DNA from: Clostridium sp. D43t1_170807_H7
Lineage (GTDB): Bacteria > Bacillota > Clostridia > Clostridiales > Clostridiaceae
Reading direction: 5' to 3'
Assembly: GCF_015555905.1 (NCBI RefSeq)
Contig: NZ_JADNLK010000007.1
Location: 1-64,000, forward strand
DNA: 64,000 bases
A model generated the notes under the pieces. It searched no databases, had not been told where the DNA came from, and was given only the letters and a program-made list of their open reading frames with translations. Positions 54,004-62,902 of this stretch are shown piece after piece. How positions within the stretch are numbered: the stretch's first letter is position 1; each line of letters begins with the position of its first letter. The position numbers and the translations under genes were made by a program.

Positions 54004-54432
54004 GTGAGAAAAAAAGGAAGTATTTTTATAGAGACTATAGTTGGAGTTAATATTATTTTATCTATGTTTTTAGTAGTTGCATTATTAATAGGTGAAAATA
54101 TAAAAAGCTCATTTAGGCGTGAAGAAATAGAAGAATCCAATAGGATAATTTACTGTATAATGCAAGAAATAAAATATAATACCACATTAGAAGAGATATT
54201 ATATTTAACTAATACAGGCAATCTGGAATTAGAGAATTATGATGAGTTTTTAGTAGATTTATCAAGTTATGATTTAGAAGAAATGCAAAAAGGTAATGAT
54301 ATAGTAATTAAAGCAACTCCTACAGAAGATAAAAATAAAATAAAGATTGAGATAAAACTTAACTTAATTTCTAAGGATGAAAGTTTAGAGAGAAGTTTTT
54401 TTAAATATAGGTGGATGGATTATTATGAGTAA
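54004..54432 (+). CDS. Prepilin-like minor pilin
   Basis: A 142-residue protein with a leader ending K-K-G and a hydrophobic start SIFIETIVGVNIILS with Glu at +5, consistent with prepilin peptidase cleavage. The soluble part is short and polar. Translation from GTG 54004, with a distant GGAGA site. Second of four; likely a minor or tip pilin. Confidence 0.75.
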   Translation: MRKKGSIFIETIVGVNIILSMFLVVALLIGENIKSSFRREEIEESNRIIYCIMQEIKYNTTLEEILYLTNTGNLELENYDEFLVDLSSYDLEEMQKGNDIVIKATPTEDKNKIKIEIKLNLISKDESLERSFFKYRWMDYYE

Positions 54433-54916
54433 GCGTAAAGAGGGATATACCTTAATAGAGGTAATTATAGTTTTAGCTATAGTACTCTTACTTGGAGGTG
54501 TAACAATAACACTTTCTTATGAAACTATAGGAGACTATTTTATTAATATTGATAGATGTTATAGCGAGGATAAATTTGATAATGCATTATTAAATATAGA
54601 TGCTATATGCAATAGTAATGGAATTATTTCTATAGATGAAAACAAAGCATTTACAGATAAATTAACTAATGATATTAAATCTAATAATATAGTTGTTACT
54701 TTCAAGGATATAAATGAAAAAGTAAAGGTAAAAATAATTTATTTAAAGAATGAAAAATTGATGATTAGGACTTTAAGTTACGATGAAGATACGGTGACAG
54801 TTGGAGATAATGCCATATTAGATAAGGTTAAGAGTTTCCAAGTTAAGAGAAAGAAAAATTTAGTTTACTACTATATAGAAAATAAAGAATCTAAAGTGAG
54901 AGGAAGGTGTATATGA
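54425..54916 (+). CDS. Prepilin-like protein (N-methylation motif)
   Basis: A 163-residue prepilin: leader MSKRKEG, then YTLIEVIIVLAIVLLLGG with Glu at +5. The rest is an alpha/beta soluble domain rich in Asp, Asn and Lys. It overlaps the previous gene by 8 bases (coupled translation). Third of four. Confidence 0.85.
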   Translation: MSKRKEGYTLIEVIIVLAIVLLLGGVTITLSYETIGDYFINIDRCYSEDKFDNALLNIDAICNSNGIISIDENKAFTDKLTNDIKSNNIVVTFKDINEKVKVKIIYLKNEKLMIRTLSYDEDTVTVGDNAILDKVKSFQVKRKKNLVYYYIENKESKVRGRCI

Positions 54917-55356
54917 AGAAAAAACAAGGGGTAGTAATGTTAGAAGTATTGATACTATTGAATATTCTAATTGTATTAATAGTTTACAACTCCAAGAGTA
55001 TAATAGCTAATTTAAGTAAAACTGATCTTTATGAGATAAAAGAGGATATATTTTATTTAAATGAATCTGAGTATGATTTACTAAAGGAAGTAGAGGATTT
55101 AATTAAAAATGATGAAGAAATATTTAGTTTTATTAGTTTATATAAAGATGATTTAAATATAAATTACGAACATATTTTTAGTAAAAATGAAAATTTAAGG
55201 TTTGTTATATATGAAGGTAAATTATATTTAAAGGAAGTATTACAGGGTAAAACGGAAAGCATAAGAGAAATTGATGTGGTGTTTATTGATGAGGGTGAAG
55301 AAGCGGTAGAAGTTATTTTTAGACCTAAATTATATAAGATATTTTATATGGTATAG
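54913..55356 (+). CDS. Prepilin-like minor pilin (fourth)
   Basis: A 147-residue protein with leader M-K-K-K-Q-G followed by VVMLEVLILLNILIVLIVY, Glu at +5, a prepilin signal with slightly atypical residues. The soluble region is acidic. ATG 54913 follows AGGAAGG and overlaps the previous gene. Probably a minor pilin; the GspK-like size is not reached. Confidence 0.75.
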   Translation: MKKKQGVVMLEVLILLNILIVLIVYNSKSIIANLSKTDLYEIKEDIFYLNESEYDLLKEVEDLIKNDEEIFSFISLYKDDLNINYEHIFSKNENLRFVIYEGKLYLKEVLQGKTESIREIDVVFIDEGEEAVEVIFRPKLYKIFYMV

Positions 55357-55370
55357 GAAGGAGAGAATAT

Positions 55371-56003
55371 ATGAAAGATGTTATAGTTTCTACTAAAGAT
55401 GATTTTATATTTAAAAATAAACTATATGATGAAATTGCAATAAAAAGTGTTGTTAAAAAGGAAATTAATTTATTTATATTTGAAGAAAATATATTAATTA
55501 AAGAGTTTGAAAATATAAAAAAAGCTAAGGAAGATATTGTTGGAAAAATAGTAAGAGAAGAATATGGTGATGAAAATGATATTATGATTCATTATGAACA
55601 CGATAAAAAAAGAAAAAAATTATATTTATACTCAATGGGAAATGGGAAAAAGGTTAAAAATATCATCAATGAAGCCAAGGTTGTTAGGGTAAGACCAATT
55701 CAATTTTATATAAAGACTATAGTAGAAAGTAAAATAAAAAAATTAAGAGATTACATTATAATTATGGAGCTAAGAGAAATTATATATTTATTATATATAA
55801 AAGAAAATTTTATTGTAAAAAGTTTTTTGAAAAATAAAAATGATTTTATTTTAAGTAATGAAGTAAATGATTTAGAAGAGGGATCAGTTGTGATAATAAG
55901 TAAAGAAGATGAAAATATAATTCCAGAGGAAATAAAATATAAAGTACATATTATATCCCTTGAAATAGGAGAAATAATAAATGAAAAAATATTTAAAGTA
56001 TAA
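55371..56003 (+). CDS. Pilus-cluster protein of unknown function (PilM position)
   Basis: A 210-residue, Lys-, Glu- and Ile-rich protein, apparently cytoplasmic, with no signal or membrane segment. No actin-like phosphate loops are seen, so it is not a recognisable PilM, although it occupies the PilM position before PilN- and PilO-like genes. Its end overlaps the next gene. GGAGAG precedes the ATG. Function can only be guessed as assembly-platform part. Confidence 0.65.
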   Translation: MKDVIVSTKDDFIFKNKLYDEIAIKSVVKKEINLFIFEENILIKEFENIKKAKEDIVGKIVREEYGDENDIMIHYEHDKKRKKLYLYSMGNGKKVKNIINEAKVVRVRPIQFYIKTIVESKIKKLRDYIIIMELREIIYLLYIKENFIVKSFLKNKNDFILSNEVNDLEEGSVVIISKEDENIIPEEIKYKVHIISLEIGEIINEKIFKV

Positions 56004-56373
56004 AGATTTTATTCCTAAAGAGTTTGTTGAAAAAAAGCAACTTAAAGAAAGTGAAGAAAATAGAAGAGGATATAAAATATTATTATTATTAAATATAATT
56101 TTATTATTGTTTAATATAGAGAGTATATCTAAAAAAACAGATGATAATGAGTATATTCCTGAACCTAAACAGACGTATATTGAAAAGGAAGAAATATTTA
56201 AGTGGATAAATTTATATGATGAAGATAGTATTGACTTTAAGATTATAAATGATGTTGCTGAAATAACATATGAAAAAAATAAAGATATTAAAAAACTAGA
56301 AGATTTAGGAGTTCAAGTAAAAAAGGTTACTAATTATGATGATAAAAAGGTAGTGAAGGTAGTATATGAGTAG
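55981..56373 (+). CDS. PilN-like bitopic pilus assembly protein
   Basis: A 130-residue bitopic protein. The N-terminal cytoplasmic part contains KDFIPKEF, comparable to the PilN peptide that binds PilM, then one membrane helix (about 31-48, ILLLLNIILLLFN) and a short outer alpha/beta domain. It overlaps both neighbours. PilN-like by topology and position, not by clear similarity. Confidence 0.65.
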   Translation: MKKYLKYKDFIPKEFVEKKQLKESEENRRGYKILLLLNIILLLFNIESISKKTDDNEYIPEPKQTYIEKEEIFKWINLYDEDSIDFKIINDVAEITYEKNKDIKKLEDLGVQVKKVTNYDDKKVVKVVYE

Positions 56374-56737
56374 TGTTAAAGTAAGTTTAAGCCAATATAA
56401 ACAACCTATATTAGTAATTATAACTATTATTCAAGTTATAATTATGCTTTATTATTTTAAAATAGAAAATAGTATTCAAGATGTTAAAGAAGTAAACTAT
56501 GCTGTGCCAACAAAATTAACATTTAATGAAATAAGTAATGACATAAATATAGATAAAAATATTGAAATATTAGAAGTTGAAGATTTAGGAGAAAAGTGGT
56601 ATGTTAAAATAATGCTAAATGGCAATAACAAAAAAATAAAAGAAATAATCAATAAATTGGAAAAATTTGAAATATATAATTATGATATTAGTGGAAAAGA
56701 TAATATTTTAACTGTAATATTGGAGTTATATAGATAA
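56366..56737 (+). CDS. PilO-like bitopic pilus assembly protein
   Basis: A 123-residue protein with a short cytoplasmic start, one membrane helix (about 14-31, ILVIITIIQVIIMLYYF) and an alpha/beta outer domain (NNKKIKEIINKLEKFEIYNYDI) as in PilO/GspM. Last gene of the pilus cluster, followed by the efp promoter. Assigned by topology and position. Confidence 0.6.
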   Translation: MSSVKVSLSQYKQPILVIITIIQVIIMLYYFKIENSIQDVKEVNYAVPTKLTFNEISNDINIDKNIEILEVEDLGEKWYVKIMLNGNNKKIKEIINKLEKFEIYNYDISGKDNILTVILELYR

Positions 56738-56772
56738 AATTATTAAAAATTTTGATGTTCTTAACGAAATAA

Positions 56773-56801
56773 TTGCATTTCTTTAGTAATTTTGATAGAA
56801 T
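56773..56801 (+). promoter_or_regulatory. SigA promoter of efp
   Basis: TTGCAT (56773-56778), a 17-base spacer and TAGAAT (56796-56801), about 100 bases before the efp start. Confidence 0.55.
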
Positions 56802-56902
56802 GTTTTTGTTGTGTCATTAAACGACAAAGCGTATTATGATTATTTATTAAAAATATAGGTCATAATAACTATGAATTCAAGTGATTTGGAGGGAATTTTT
56901 TT

Positions 56903-57460
56903 ATGATATCAGCAGGTGATTTAAGAAAAGGTACAACTTTTGAGTATGACGGACAAGTGTATACAGTAATAGACTTCTTACACGTTAAACCTGGTAAAGG
57001 GGCTGCTTTCGTTAGAACTAAACTTAGAAACGTTATTTCAGGTGGGGTTACAGATACAACTTTTAACCCAACTACAAAATTACAAGAAGCAGTAATTGAA
57101 AGAAAAGAAATGCAATATTTATATTCTGATGGAGAATTATACTACTTCATGGATCAAGAAACTTATGAGCAAATTCCACTAAACTATGAAAAAGTTGAAG
57201 ATGCTATAAAGTTCATCAAAGAAAACATGTTTGCAGTAATTAAATTCTACAAAGGTGATGCATTCTCAGTTGAAGCACCAAACTTTGTTGAATTATTAAT
57301 AACTCAAGCTGACCCAGGAGTAAAAGGTAACACAGCTACAAACGCTATGAAACCAGCTACATTAGAAACAGGAGCAGTTGTTAACGTACCTATGTTTGTT
57401 AACGAAGGTGATACTATAAGAGTTGACACTAGAACTGGGGAATACATGGAAAGAGTTTAA
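56903..57460 (+). CDS. efp: Translation elongation factor P
   Basis: A 185-residue EF-P that relieves ribosome stalling at polyproline. Three beta domains are present; the tip loop reads [13 protein letters not shown], with Lys at the modification site (about 32) and no epmA/epmB nearby, as expected for Firmicutes. C-terminal [18 protein letters not shown] is intact. GGAGGG precedes the ATG. Codon use is richer in preferred codons than its neighbours, as for a highly expressed gene. Confidence 0.97.
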   Translation: MISAGDLRKGTTFEYDGQVYTVIDFLHVKPGKGAAFVRTKLRNVISGGVTDTTFNPTTKLQEAVIERKEMQYLYSDGELYYFMDQETYEQIPLNYEKVEDAIKFIKENMFAVIKFYKGDAFSVEAPNFVELLITQADPGVKGNTATNAMKPATLETGAVVNVPMFVNEGDTIRVDTRTGEYMERV

Positions 57461-57470
57461 TCTTAAAGTA

Positions 57471-57505
57471 AATGCTAGGTTTTTAAACTTAGCATTTGTT
57501 TTTTT
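57471..57505 (+). terminator. Terminator after efp
   Basis: AATGCTA (57471-57477) pairs with TAGCATT (57490-57496), then TGTTTTTTT. Confidence 0.8.
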
Positions 57506-57511
57506 AAGCGA

Positions 57512-57694
57512 GAATCTAAATCTTTGATTTAGTTATTCGAGCTTACACCTACGAGCGGATGTGAGTAGTGTGTTTCATATATTGAATCTAAATCTTTGAT
57601 TTAGTTATTCGAGCTTACACCTACGAGCGGATGTGAGTAGTGTGTTTCATATATTGAATCTAAATCTTTGATTTAGTTATTGAAGCTTATATAA
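57512..57694. repeat. Tandem 72-bp repeat array downstream of efp
   Basis: Units start at 57512, 57584 and 57656 (GAATCTAAATCTTTGATTT...), a 72-base period, with two full copies and one partial. Each unit holds an AAATC-TTT-GATTT hairpin and a second imperfect hairpin. The first 33 bases are clearly related to the repeats in the glmS ribozyme (TTYGATTTRGTTNNTCGARCTTACNCCTACG shape). No ORF lies here. Confidence 0.88.
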
Positions 57695-57777
57695 GTGTGT
57701 TCCTAGTTTCTCTTTTAAAGATTAGAAAATAAGGGTATAATCATATATATAATAATTTCTTCAAAGGAAGTGAAAGT

Positions 57778-58143
57778 ATGAGAGAAATATATACTAAAAT
57801 AGATCAAGTGAAAAATAAGATAAATGATATAAAAGATGAAAAATATGCAGATATATTTAATTCTTTAAGTGATATATTACTAGATTTATCTTCAAAGGTT
57901 GAGGATTTAAATTCAAGACAAGAATATTTAGAAGAAAATATAGAGTATATAGATAATGATTTAACAGATATACAAGATGAACTATTTGAAGAAGTAACAT
58001 TTGATGATTTAAACGGATTAGAAGATGAATATGTTGAAATCAATTGTGAAAAGTGTAGTAAACCTTTATTTGTAGAACAACAAGCATTAAATAATAATAA
58101 TGCTATTCCTTGCCCATTTTGTGGTGGAATGGCTAGAGATTAA
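57778..58143 (+). CDS. CD1247 N-terminal-domain protein with zinc ribbon
   Basis: A 121-residue protein: N-terminal helical coiled-coil part (about 1-75, including NSRQEYLEENIEYIDNDL), a Glu/Asp-rich linker, and a C-terminal zinc ribbon with INCEKCSKP and IPCPFCGG (two C-x-x-C pairs). This matches the clostridial CD1247 N-terminal-domain family, described in name only. GGAAGTG precedes ATG 57778. The role, perhaps nucleic-acid or protein binding, is unknown. Confidence 0.8.
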   Translation: MREIYTKIDQVKNKINDIKDEKYADIFNSLSDILLDLSSKVEDLNSRQEYLEENIEYIDNDLTDIQDELFEEVTFDDLNGLEDEYVEINCEKCSKPLFVEQQALNNNNAIPCPFCGGMARD

Positions 58144-58184
58144 TACATAGTATATATTTATTAATATTTAATTCATTTAAAGAG

Positions 58185-58225
58185 CATAGGCTATTGCAAT
58201 TAATTGCAATAGCCTATGTTTTTTT
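58185..58225 (+). terminator. Terminator after the CD1247-domain gene
   Basis: A 17-bp perfect palindrome (58185-58218, CATAGGCTATTGCAATT arm) followed by seven T. Confidence 0.85.
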
Positions 58226-58391
58226 AATTAAATTTATGGAATTTATATGTCAGCAAATAAATATATTATTATAGATATTTATTTTGCATATGATTCAAAA
58301 GAAATATTTTACATATTTTTTTTATAGTATGAATAATTCGTTATTATGTGAAATAAAAATTAAAGAGAAGGGTAATTAAGGAAGTGATAAT

Positions 58392-59315
58392 ATGAAATAT
58401 GATGAAGTTTATAAGATACTTCCAGAAAGTATAGGGAATAGTATTAAAGAATTTTTAATGAGTGATGGAATACAAGAAATAAGGATTAAAATAGGAAAAC
58501 CTATAATACTAAATTTATCCTTTGAAGAAAAGGTATTAGATTATATTCCTACAAAAGATGATTTAAGGTATATGATAGCTAAAATTTCTAATTATTCACT
58601 ATATGCCTTTGAAGAGGAAATTAAGCAAGGATATATTACATTAAAGGGGGGACATAGAGTTGGACTTGCTGGAGAGTGTGTAATGTCAAAGGGGGAAGTT
58701 AGGACAATAAAGAATATTTCATCATTGAATATAAGAATATGTAAAGAGATTATAGGGGCCTCTAATAAAGTTATGAAGCTAATTACAGAAAATAATAGAG
58801 TATATAATACATTAATAGTATCTCCTCCTAAGTGTGGGAAAACAACCATATTAAGGGATATGGCTAAAAATTTATCTAATGGAATGTATCAAATAAATCT
58901 AAAAGGAAAAAAAGTAACAATAGTAGATGAAAGAAGTGAAATTGCGGCCTGTTATAATGGTGTACCACAAATGAATGTAGGAATCAGAACTGATATTTTA
59001 GATAATTGTTTAAAAAAATCAGGAATGATTATGGCAATAAGAAGTCTTTCACCAGAAGTGTTAATATGTGATGAGATAGGAACAGAAGGTGATTTAGAAG
59101 CATTAAATATGGCTTTTAATTCTGGGGTCAACGTTATAGTTACAGTACATGGTTATGATGTAAATGATGTTTACAATAGAAAGGTCTTTAAGGAGTTAAT
59201 AGATAATTGCGTACTAGAAAGAATTATATTATTAAGCAATCGAAGGGGGGCTGGAACTATAGAAAGGGTTTATAAGGTAAGTAGAGAGAAGGGGTTACAA
59301 TGTTTAGAAGTTTAA
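58392..59315 (+). CDS. spoIIIAA: Stage III sporulation protein AA (ATPase)
   Basis: A 307-residue secretion-type ATPase of the SpoIIIA-SpoIIQ channel between mother cell and forespore. Walker A PPKCGKTT is near residue 148, Walker B VLICDEIG near 220, and the usual N-terminal domain precedes. First of eight genes in family order. The start at 58392 follows GGAAGTG. Expected SigE control; no clear SigE promoter was seen in the AT-rich 175 bases before it (CATATT at 58312-58317 is only suggestive). Confidence 0.95.
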   Translation: MKYDEVYKILPESIGNSIKEFLMSDGIQEIRIKIGKPIILNLSFEEKVLDYIPTKDDLRYMIAKISNYSLYAFEEEIKQGYITLKGGHRVGLAGECVMSKGEVRTIKNISSLNIRICKEIIGASNKVMKLITENNRVYNTLIVSPPKCGKTTILRDMAKNLSNGMYQINLKGKKVTIVDERSEIAACYNGVPQMNVGIRTDILDNCLKKSGMIMAIRSLSPEVLICDEIGTEGDLEALNMAFNSGVNVIVTVHGYDVNDVYNRKVFKELIDNCVLERIILLSNRRGAGTIERVYKVSREKGLQCLEV

Positions 59316-59818
59316 TGATTTTTTTTATGTTTCTAATTTGTACATTTATAGGTTTCTTTTGGGGAGAGAACTATAAAAGAAGAAGTAGTCAATTAAAAGA
59401 ATTTCAAAAGGGATTTTTATTATTGAGTAATGAGATTATATATGCTAATACTCCATTGCCTGATGCATTATTGGAAATTAGTAAAAAGGTTTCTGAGCCT
59501 GTTTCAGAAATTTTTAGTGATATGTCATTTACATTAGAAAATGGTTATACAGGTACTATATATGAAAGTTTTGAAAGTGCTTATATGAAATCAAAAGAGA
59601 AGATGAATTTATCTGATGATGATCATAAGATTATAAGTGATTTTTTTAAAACTTTAGGTTCATCAGGAGTAACAGGGCAAGATAAGATTTTTAAGATTGT
59701 ATTAGATAATATAGATATAAATTATAAAGAGGCTAGAAAATTTGAAAAAGAAAATATTAAATTATATAGAACGTTGGGATTGTCTATTGGTGCGATGCTA
59801 GCAATATTTTTTATCTAA
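59300..59818 (+). CDS. spoIIIAB: Stage III sporulation protein AB
   Basis: A 172-residue protein related to the type II secretion F family: N-terminal membrane helix with FFWGENYKRR, helical domain, and C-terminal membrane segment (YRTLGLSIGAMLAIFFI). It overlaps the end of spoIIIAA by 16 bases, so translation is coupled. Platform part of the channel. Confidence 0.93.
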   Translation: MFRSLMIFFMFLICTFIGFFWGENYKRRSSQLKEFQKGFLLLSNEIIYANTPLPDALLEISKKVSEPVSEIFSDMSFTLENGYTGTIYESFESAYMKSKEKMNLSDDDHKIISDFFKTLGSSGVTGQDKIFKIVLDNIDINYKEARKFEKENIKLYRTLGLSIGAMLAIFFI

Positions 59819-59836
59819 GGGGGAGTATAATTTATT

Positions 59837-60034
59837 ATGTTTGATGTAAGTTTGCTGTTTAAGATTGGAGCAATGGGAGTTTTGCTTATGGTTATTGAAA
59901 AAGTATTAGAGGGAAATGGGAAAAAGGAATTTGCAGTATTAGCCAATTTAGCAGGGATGGTTATTATTTTAGTTACTATTATTGGGATGATATCAAATCT
60001 TTTTGATACTGTAAAAACTATGTTTACTTTTTAG
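59837..60034 (+). CDS. spoIIIAC: Stage III sporulation protein AC
   Basis: A 65-residue protein with two membrane helices (LLFKIGAMGVLLMVIEKVL and LANLAGMVIILVTIIGMI). Member of the small SpoIIIAC/AD family. Preceded by AAGGGGGAG. Length is normal for the family. Confidence 0.93.
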   Translation: MFDVSLLFKIGAMGVLLMVIEKVLEGNGKKEFAVLANLAGMVIILVTIIGMISNLFDTVKTMFTF

Positions 60035-60043
60035 GTGGGTTTT

Positions 60044-60427
60044 ATGGAGATAATTAAAATTGCATTTTTTGCATTTACTGCTTTATTCATATTCCTTTTA
60101 TTAAAAGATAAAAAATCCGAAATAGGATTACTTGTAGTACTTTCTGCTGGAATAGGAATATTCCTTTACATGATAGGTCAATTAGCTGATGTAATAGAGT
60201 TTATTAAAGAGATTGCCAATAAAGCTAATATAGATACAGTTTATATTGGAATTGTGTTAAAAATTCTTGCAATTGCCTATATAACATCTTTTTGCAGCGA
60301 AATATGTAAGGATTCAGGAGCTGGGAGTATAGGAAGCAAGGTTGAGTTTGCTGGAAAAATTATAATACTAGGATTAGCAATTCCAATTTTAATGGCTGTA
60401 TTGAATTCAATTCTTCAAATATTGTAG
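60044..60427 (+). CDS. spoIIIAD: Stage III sporulation protein AD
   Basis: A 127-residue membrane protein with four helices (the AC-like LLVVLSAGIGIFLYMIGQLADVIEFI, then AGSIGSKVEFAGKIIILGLAIPILMAVL). ATG 60044 is used; GTG 60035 overlaps its AGGTGGG site. It begins nine bases after spoIIIAC stops. Confidence 0.93.
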   Translation: MEIIKIAFFAFTALFIFLLLKDKKSEIGLLVVLSAGIGIFLYMIGQLADVIEFIKEIANKANIDTVYIGIVLKILAIAYITSFCSEICKDSGAGSIGSKVEFAGKIIILGLAIPILMAVLNSILQIL

Positions 60428-60435
60428 GTGAGAAA

Positions 60436-61629
60436 ATGAGAAACTATATTTTAAAGATAATTTGGTCTTTGATAATTATAAGTATTATAGAATTTAGTGG
60501 AGTTTCAATATTCCATAATAAAATTGTTTATGCTGAGGAACTTACTACTATAACTAATGATGAAGAAGTAGAATCAAAGCTTAATAGTCTATATGATTAT
60601 ATAAATACAATGAAAAGTGATGTAGAGCTTATTAATGAATTAGATCCAATAAGTTATATACAAAGTTATATAGAAACTGGTGAAGGAAATTTATCTTTCT
60701 CAACAATTTTGAATGCTGTTATAAGTTTATTTTTTAGAGAAGTAAAAACTATATTATCATTGGCATTTTCAATTGTTGCAATAGGAATAATATGTTCATT
60801 ATTTAAGAATATACAATCCTCTTTCTCAAGTGAAGGAGTATCACAGGTAGCTTTTTATGCTTGTTATGCCATTTTAATAATATTATTATCAAAAACTTTT
60901 ATTATATCAATATCATTGGCGAAAGATGTAATTGTTCAAATTACAGACTTTATGGATAAAGTTCTGCCAGTTTTAGTACTTATGTTAGCTGCAGCAGGAG
61001 GGTTAACTCAAGCAGCTACTATGGATCCAATAATACTTGGAGCTACAATATTAATTCCTAAAATATATATGAATGTAATAATACCATTAATTTTAATAAC
61101 TTTTGTATTACAGTTTACAAATAATATCTCAACGGAATCAAAGTTATCTAATTTATGCGGAATGATAAAAAAATCTACTGTATGGTTACAAGGGATTATT
61201 CTTACTATTTTTATAGGAATATTAACTATTAGAGGTATAACTTCTTCTACTATAGATGCAGTTACATTAAAAACTACTAAATTTGCTGTTGATAATTTTA
61301 TACCAATAGTAGGAAAGTCTTTTTCAGATGCTATATCATCTGTAGCTGGATATTCATTAATTATAAAAAATGCAATTGGATCTATCGGGTTAATAGTTAT
61401 AATTTTAATAATTTTATATCCAATTATTAAGATAATACTATCATCACTTATTTTTAAACTTTCAGCAGCATTACTAGAACCAATAACAGATAAGAGAATC
61501 ACAAGCTCTATAGCTGCTGCAGGTGAATCTTTAGTATTAATAATGTCATGTGTTTTAAGTGTAAGTATAATGTTCTTTATTCTTATAGCAATTATGATAT
61601 CAGCAGGAAAATTTGTTATAGGAGGGTAA
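60436..61629 (+). CDS. spoIIIAE: Stage III sporulation protein AE
   Basis: A 397-residue polytopic protein with an N-terminal signal-like segment (to about residue 33, ending VYAEE), a short outer domain, and about eight helices forming the AE membrane core (LVLMLAAAGGLTQAATMDPI; VWLQGIILTIFIGILTIRGI). It is a channel component. GGTGAGAAAATG supplies its ribosome site. Confidence 0.94.
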   Translation: MRNYILKIIWSLIIISIIEFSGVSIFHNKIVYAEELTTITNDEEVESKLNSLYDYINTMKSDVELINELDPISYIQSYIETGEGNLSFSTILNAVISLFFREVKTILSLAFSIVAIGIICSLFKNIQSSFSSEGVSQVAFYACYAILIILLSKTFIISISLAKDVIVQITDFMDKVLPVLVLMLAAAGGLTQAATMDPIILGATILIPKIYMNVIIPLILITFVLQFTNNISTESKLSNLCGMIKKSTVWLQGIILTIFIGILTIRGITSSTIDAVTLKTTKFAVDNFIPIVGKSFSDAISSVAGYSLIIKNAIGSIGLIVIILIILYPIIKIILSSLIFKLSAALLEPITDKRITSSIAAAGESLVLIMSCVLSVSIMFFILIAIMISAGKFVIGG

Positions 61630-61634
61630 GACAA

Positions 61635-62219
61635 ATGGAATATATAAATAATTTTGTTATAACTTTAGTTGCTACAATGATATTCATGACAGCGGTAGAG
61701 ATAATTTCTCCAGATAATTCTATGAAGAAATATATAAAATTTGTCTTAGGATTAATACTTATTTCAGTAATGATAAATCCAATAGTAAAGTTCTTTAATG
61801 GTGGTGAGCAAGAATTAGTAAACATTATAAAAAGTTATGAAGGTATGCTTTATGAAGGTACAACTAATGAAAGCGAAGAGAGTATAAGTAAAAGTCAAAT
61901 AGAATCATTTAAAAATAACTTAAATAGTAATTGTGATAGTTTACTTAAAGAAGAATTTTCAGACAAAGATTTTAAATCAAATGTTAAATGTGAAATAGAT
62001 TTAGAAAATATGACTTACAGCATAGAGAGCTTAGAAGTAGGAGTAAAAGATGGAGGAGTAAAATTAGTTGATAGTATTAAAATTAATATAGATGAAGAAA
62101 GTGAAGAAGCAGTATCAAATGAGGAAACAGTGGATAATGAAGAAGAAATTAAGAATTACTTATCAGAAGTTTTCAAAATACCAACAGAAAAAATAAAGTT
62201 ATATAGCATGGGAGAATAA
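61635..62219 (+). CDS. spoIIIAF: Stage III sporulation protein AF
   Basis: A 194-residue protein with two N-terminal helices (INNFVITLVATMIFMTAVEIISP and FVLGLILISVMINPIVKF) and a soluble C-domain ending IPTEKIKLYSMGE, a ring-building fold in this family. ATG 61635 follows GGAGGG and is five bases after spoIIIAE. Confidence 0.93.
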   Translation: MEYINNFVITLVATMIFMTAVEIISPDNSMKKYIKFVLGLILISVMINPIVKFFNGGEQELVNIIKSYEGMLYEGTTNESEESISKSQIESFKNNLNSNCDSLLKEEFSDKDFKSNVKCEIDLENMTYSIESLEVGVKDGGVKLVDSIKINIDEESEEAVSNEETVDNEEEIKNYLSEVFKIPTEKIKLYSMGE

Positions 62220-62245
62220 TAAAGAATAGGAGGGTGAAGAGAGGT

Positions 62246-62863
62246 ATGGATAAAGATAAATTAAATGAAGAGATGAATAAACTTATGCAAAACAAAAAAT
62301 TTGTTAATTGCTTAATAGTATTACTTGTAATTATATTTTTATGGCTTGCAGTTAGTAATTTTATGGGAGATGATGCTAATCTAACTAAAGGAAATAACAA
62401 TAATACACCTAGTGGAGCTCAAGAAGTTGCAGGTGAGGAAGGTGTTACTACATCTAAAGAACTATTAGATTATGAAACAGAACAAAAAGAAAAGTTGGAG
62501 GAGATACTTTCTAAAATTGATGGGGTAGGAGAAGTAGTTGTTAATATTTATTTTGAAAGTAGTGAAGTAAAAGTACCAGCAACAAATTCAAGTACTCAAA
62601 CATCAGAGACACAAGAAGAAGACACTAATGGAGGAACAAGAGTAACAAAACAAGAAACAGAGGGAGCAACGGTAGTAATGCAAAGTGATTCAAATACAAG
62701 TGAGCCCTTTATAACTAAGACATATAAACCACAAATTACAGGGGTGTTAATTGTTGCAGAGGGTGCTAAGAGCAGTAAGATAACATATGATATACAAAAG
62801 GCTGTTTCAAGTTTATATAATTTAAGTTTGGATAAGGTTAATGTATATCCGATGGGAAGCTAG
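62246..62863 (+). CDS. spoIIIAG: Stage III sporulation protein AG
   Basis: A 205-residue single-pass protein (helix about 19-36) with a ring-building-motif domain (EKLEEILSKIDGVGEVVVNIYFES ... ITGVLIVAEGAKS). The middle is a Thr/Ser/Glu-rich loop. In Bacillus SpoIIIAG forms a 30-fold ring in the intermembrane space. ATG 62246 chosen; GTG 62234 overlaps AGGAGGG. Confidence 0.94.
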   Translation: MDKDKLNEEMNKLMQNKKFVNCLIVLLVIIFLWLAVSNFMGDDANLTKGNNNNTPSGAQEVAGEEGVTTSKELLDYETEQKEKLEEILSKIDGVGEVVVNIYFESSEVKVPATNSSTQTSETQEEDTNGGTRVTKQETEGATVVMQSDSNTSEPFITKTYKPQITGVLIVAEGAKSSKITYDIQKAVSSLYNLSLDKVNVYPMGS

Positions 62864-62902
62864 CATATATATGTTATATAAAAAGAATGGGAGGAATTAA
62901 AA

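Noticed and set aside
58300-58345. SigE promoter for spoIIIAA
   Set aside because: CATATT (58312-58317) fits the -35, but no CATACAAT-like -10 lies at the right distance; the call would rest on expectation alone.
61008-61634. 208-codon minus-strand ORF opposite spoIIIAE/AF
   Set aside because: A long antisense shadow of the conserved membrane protein gene; no ribosome site and no family resemblance.
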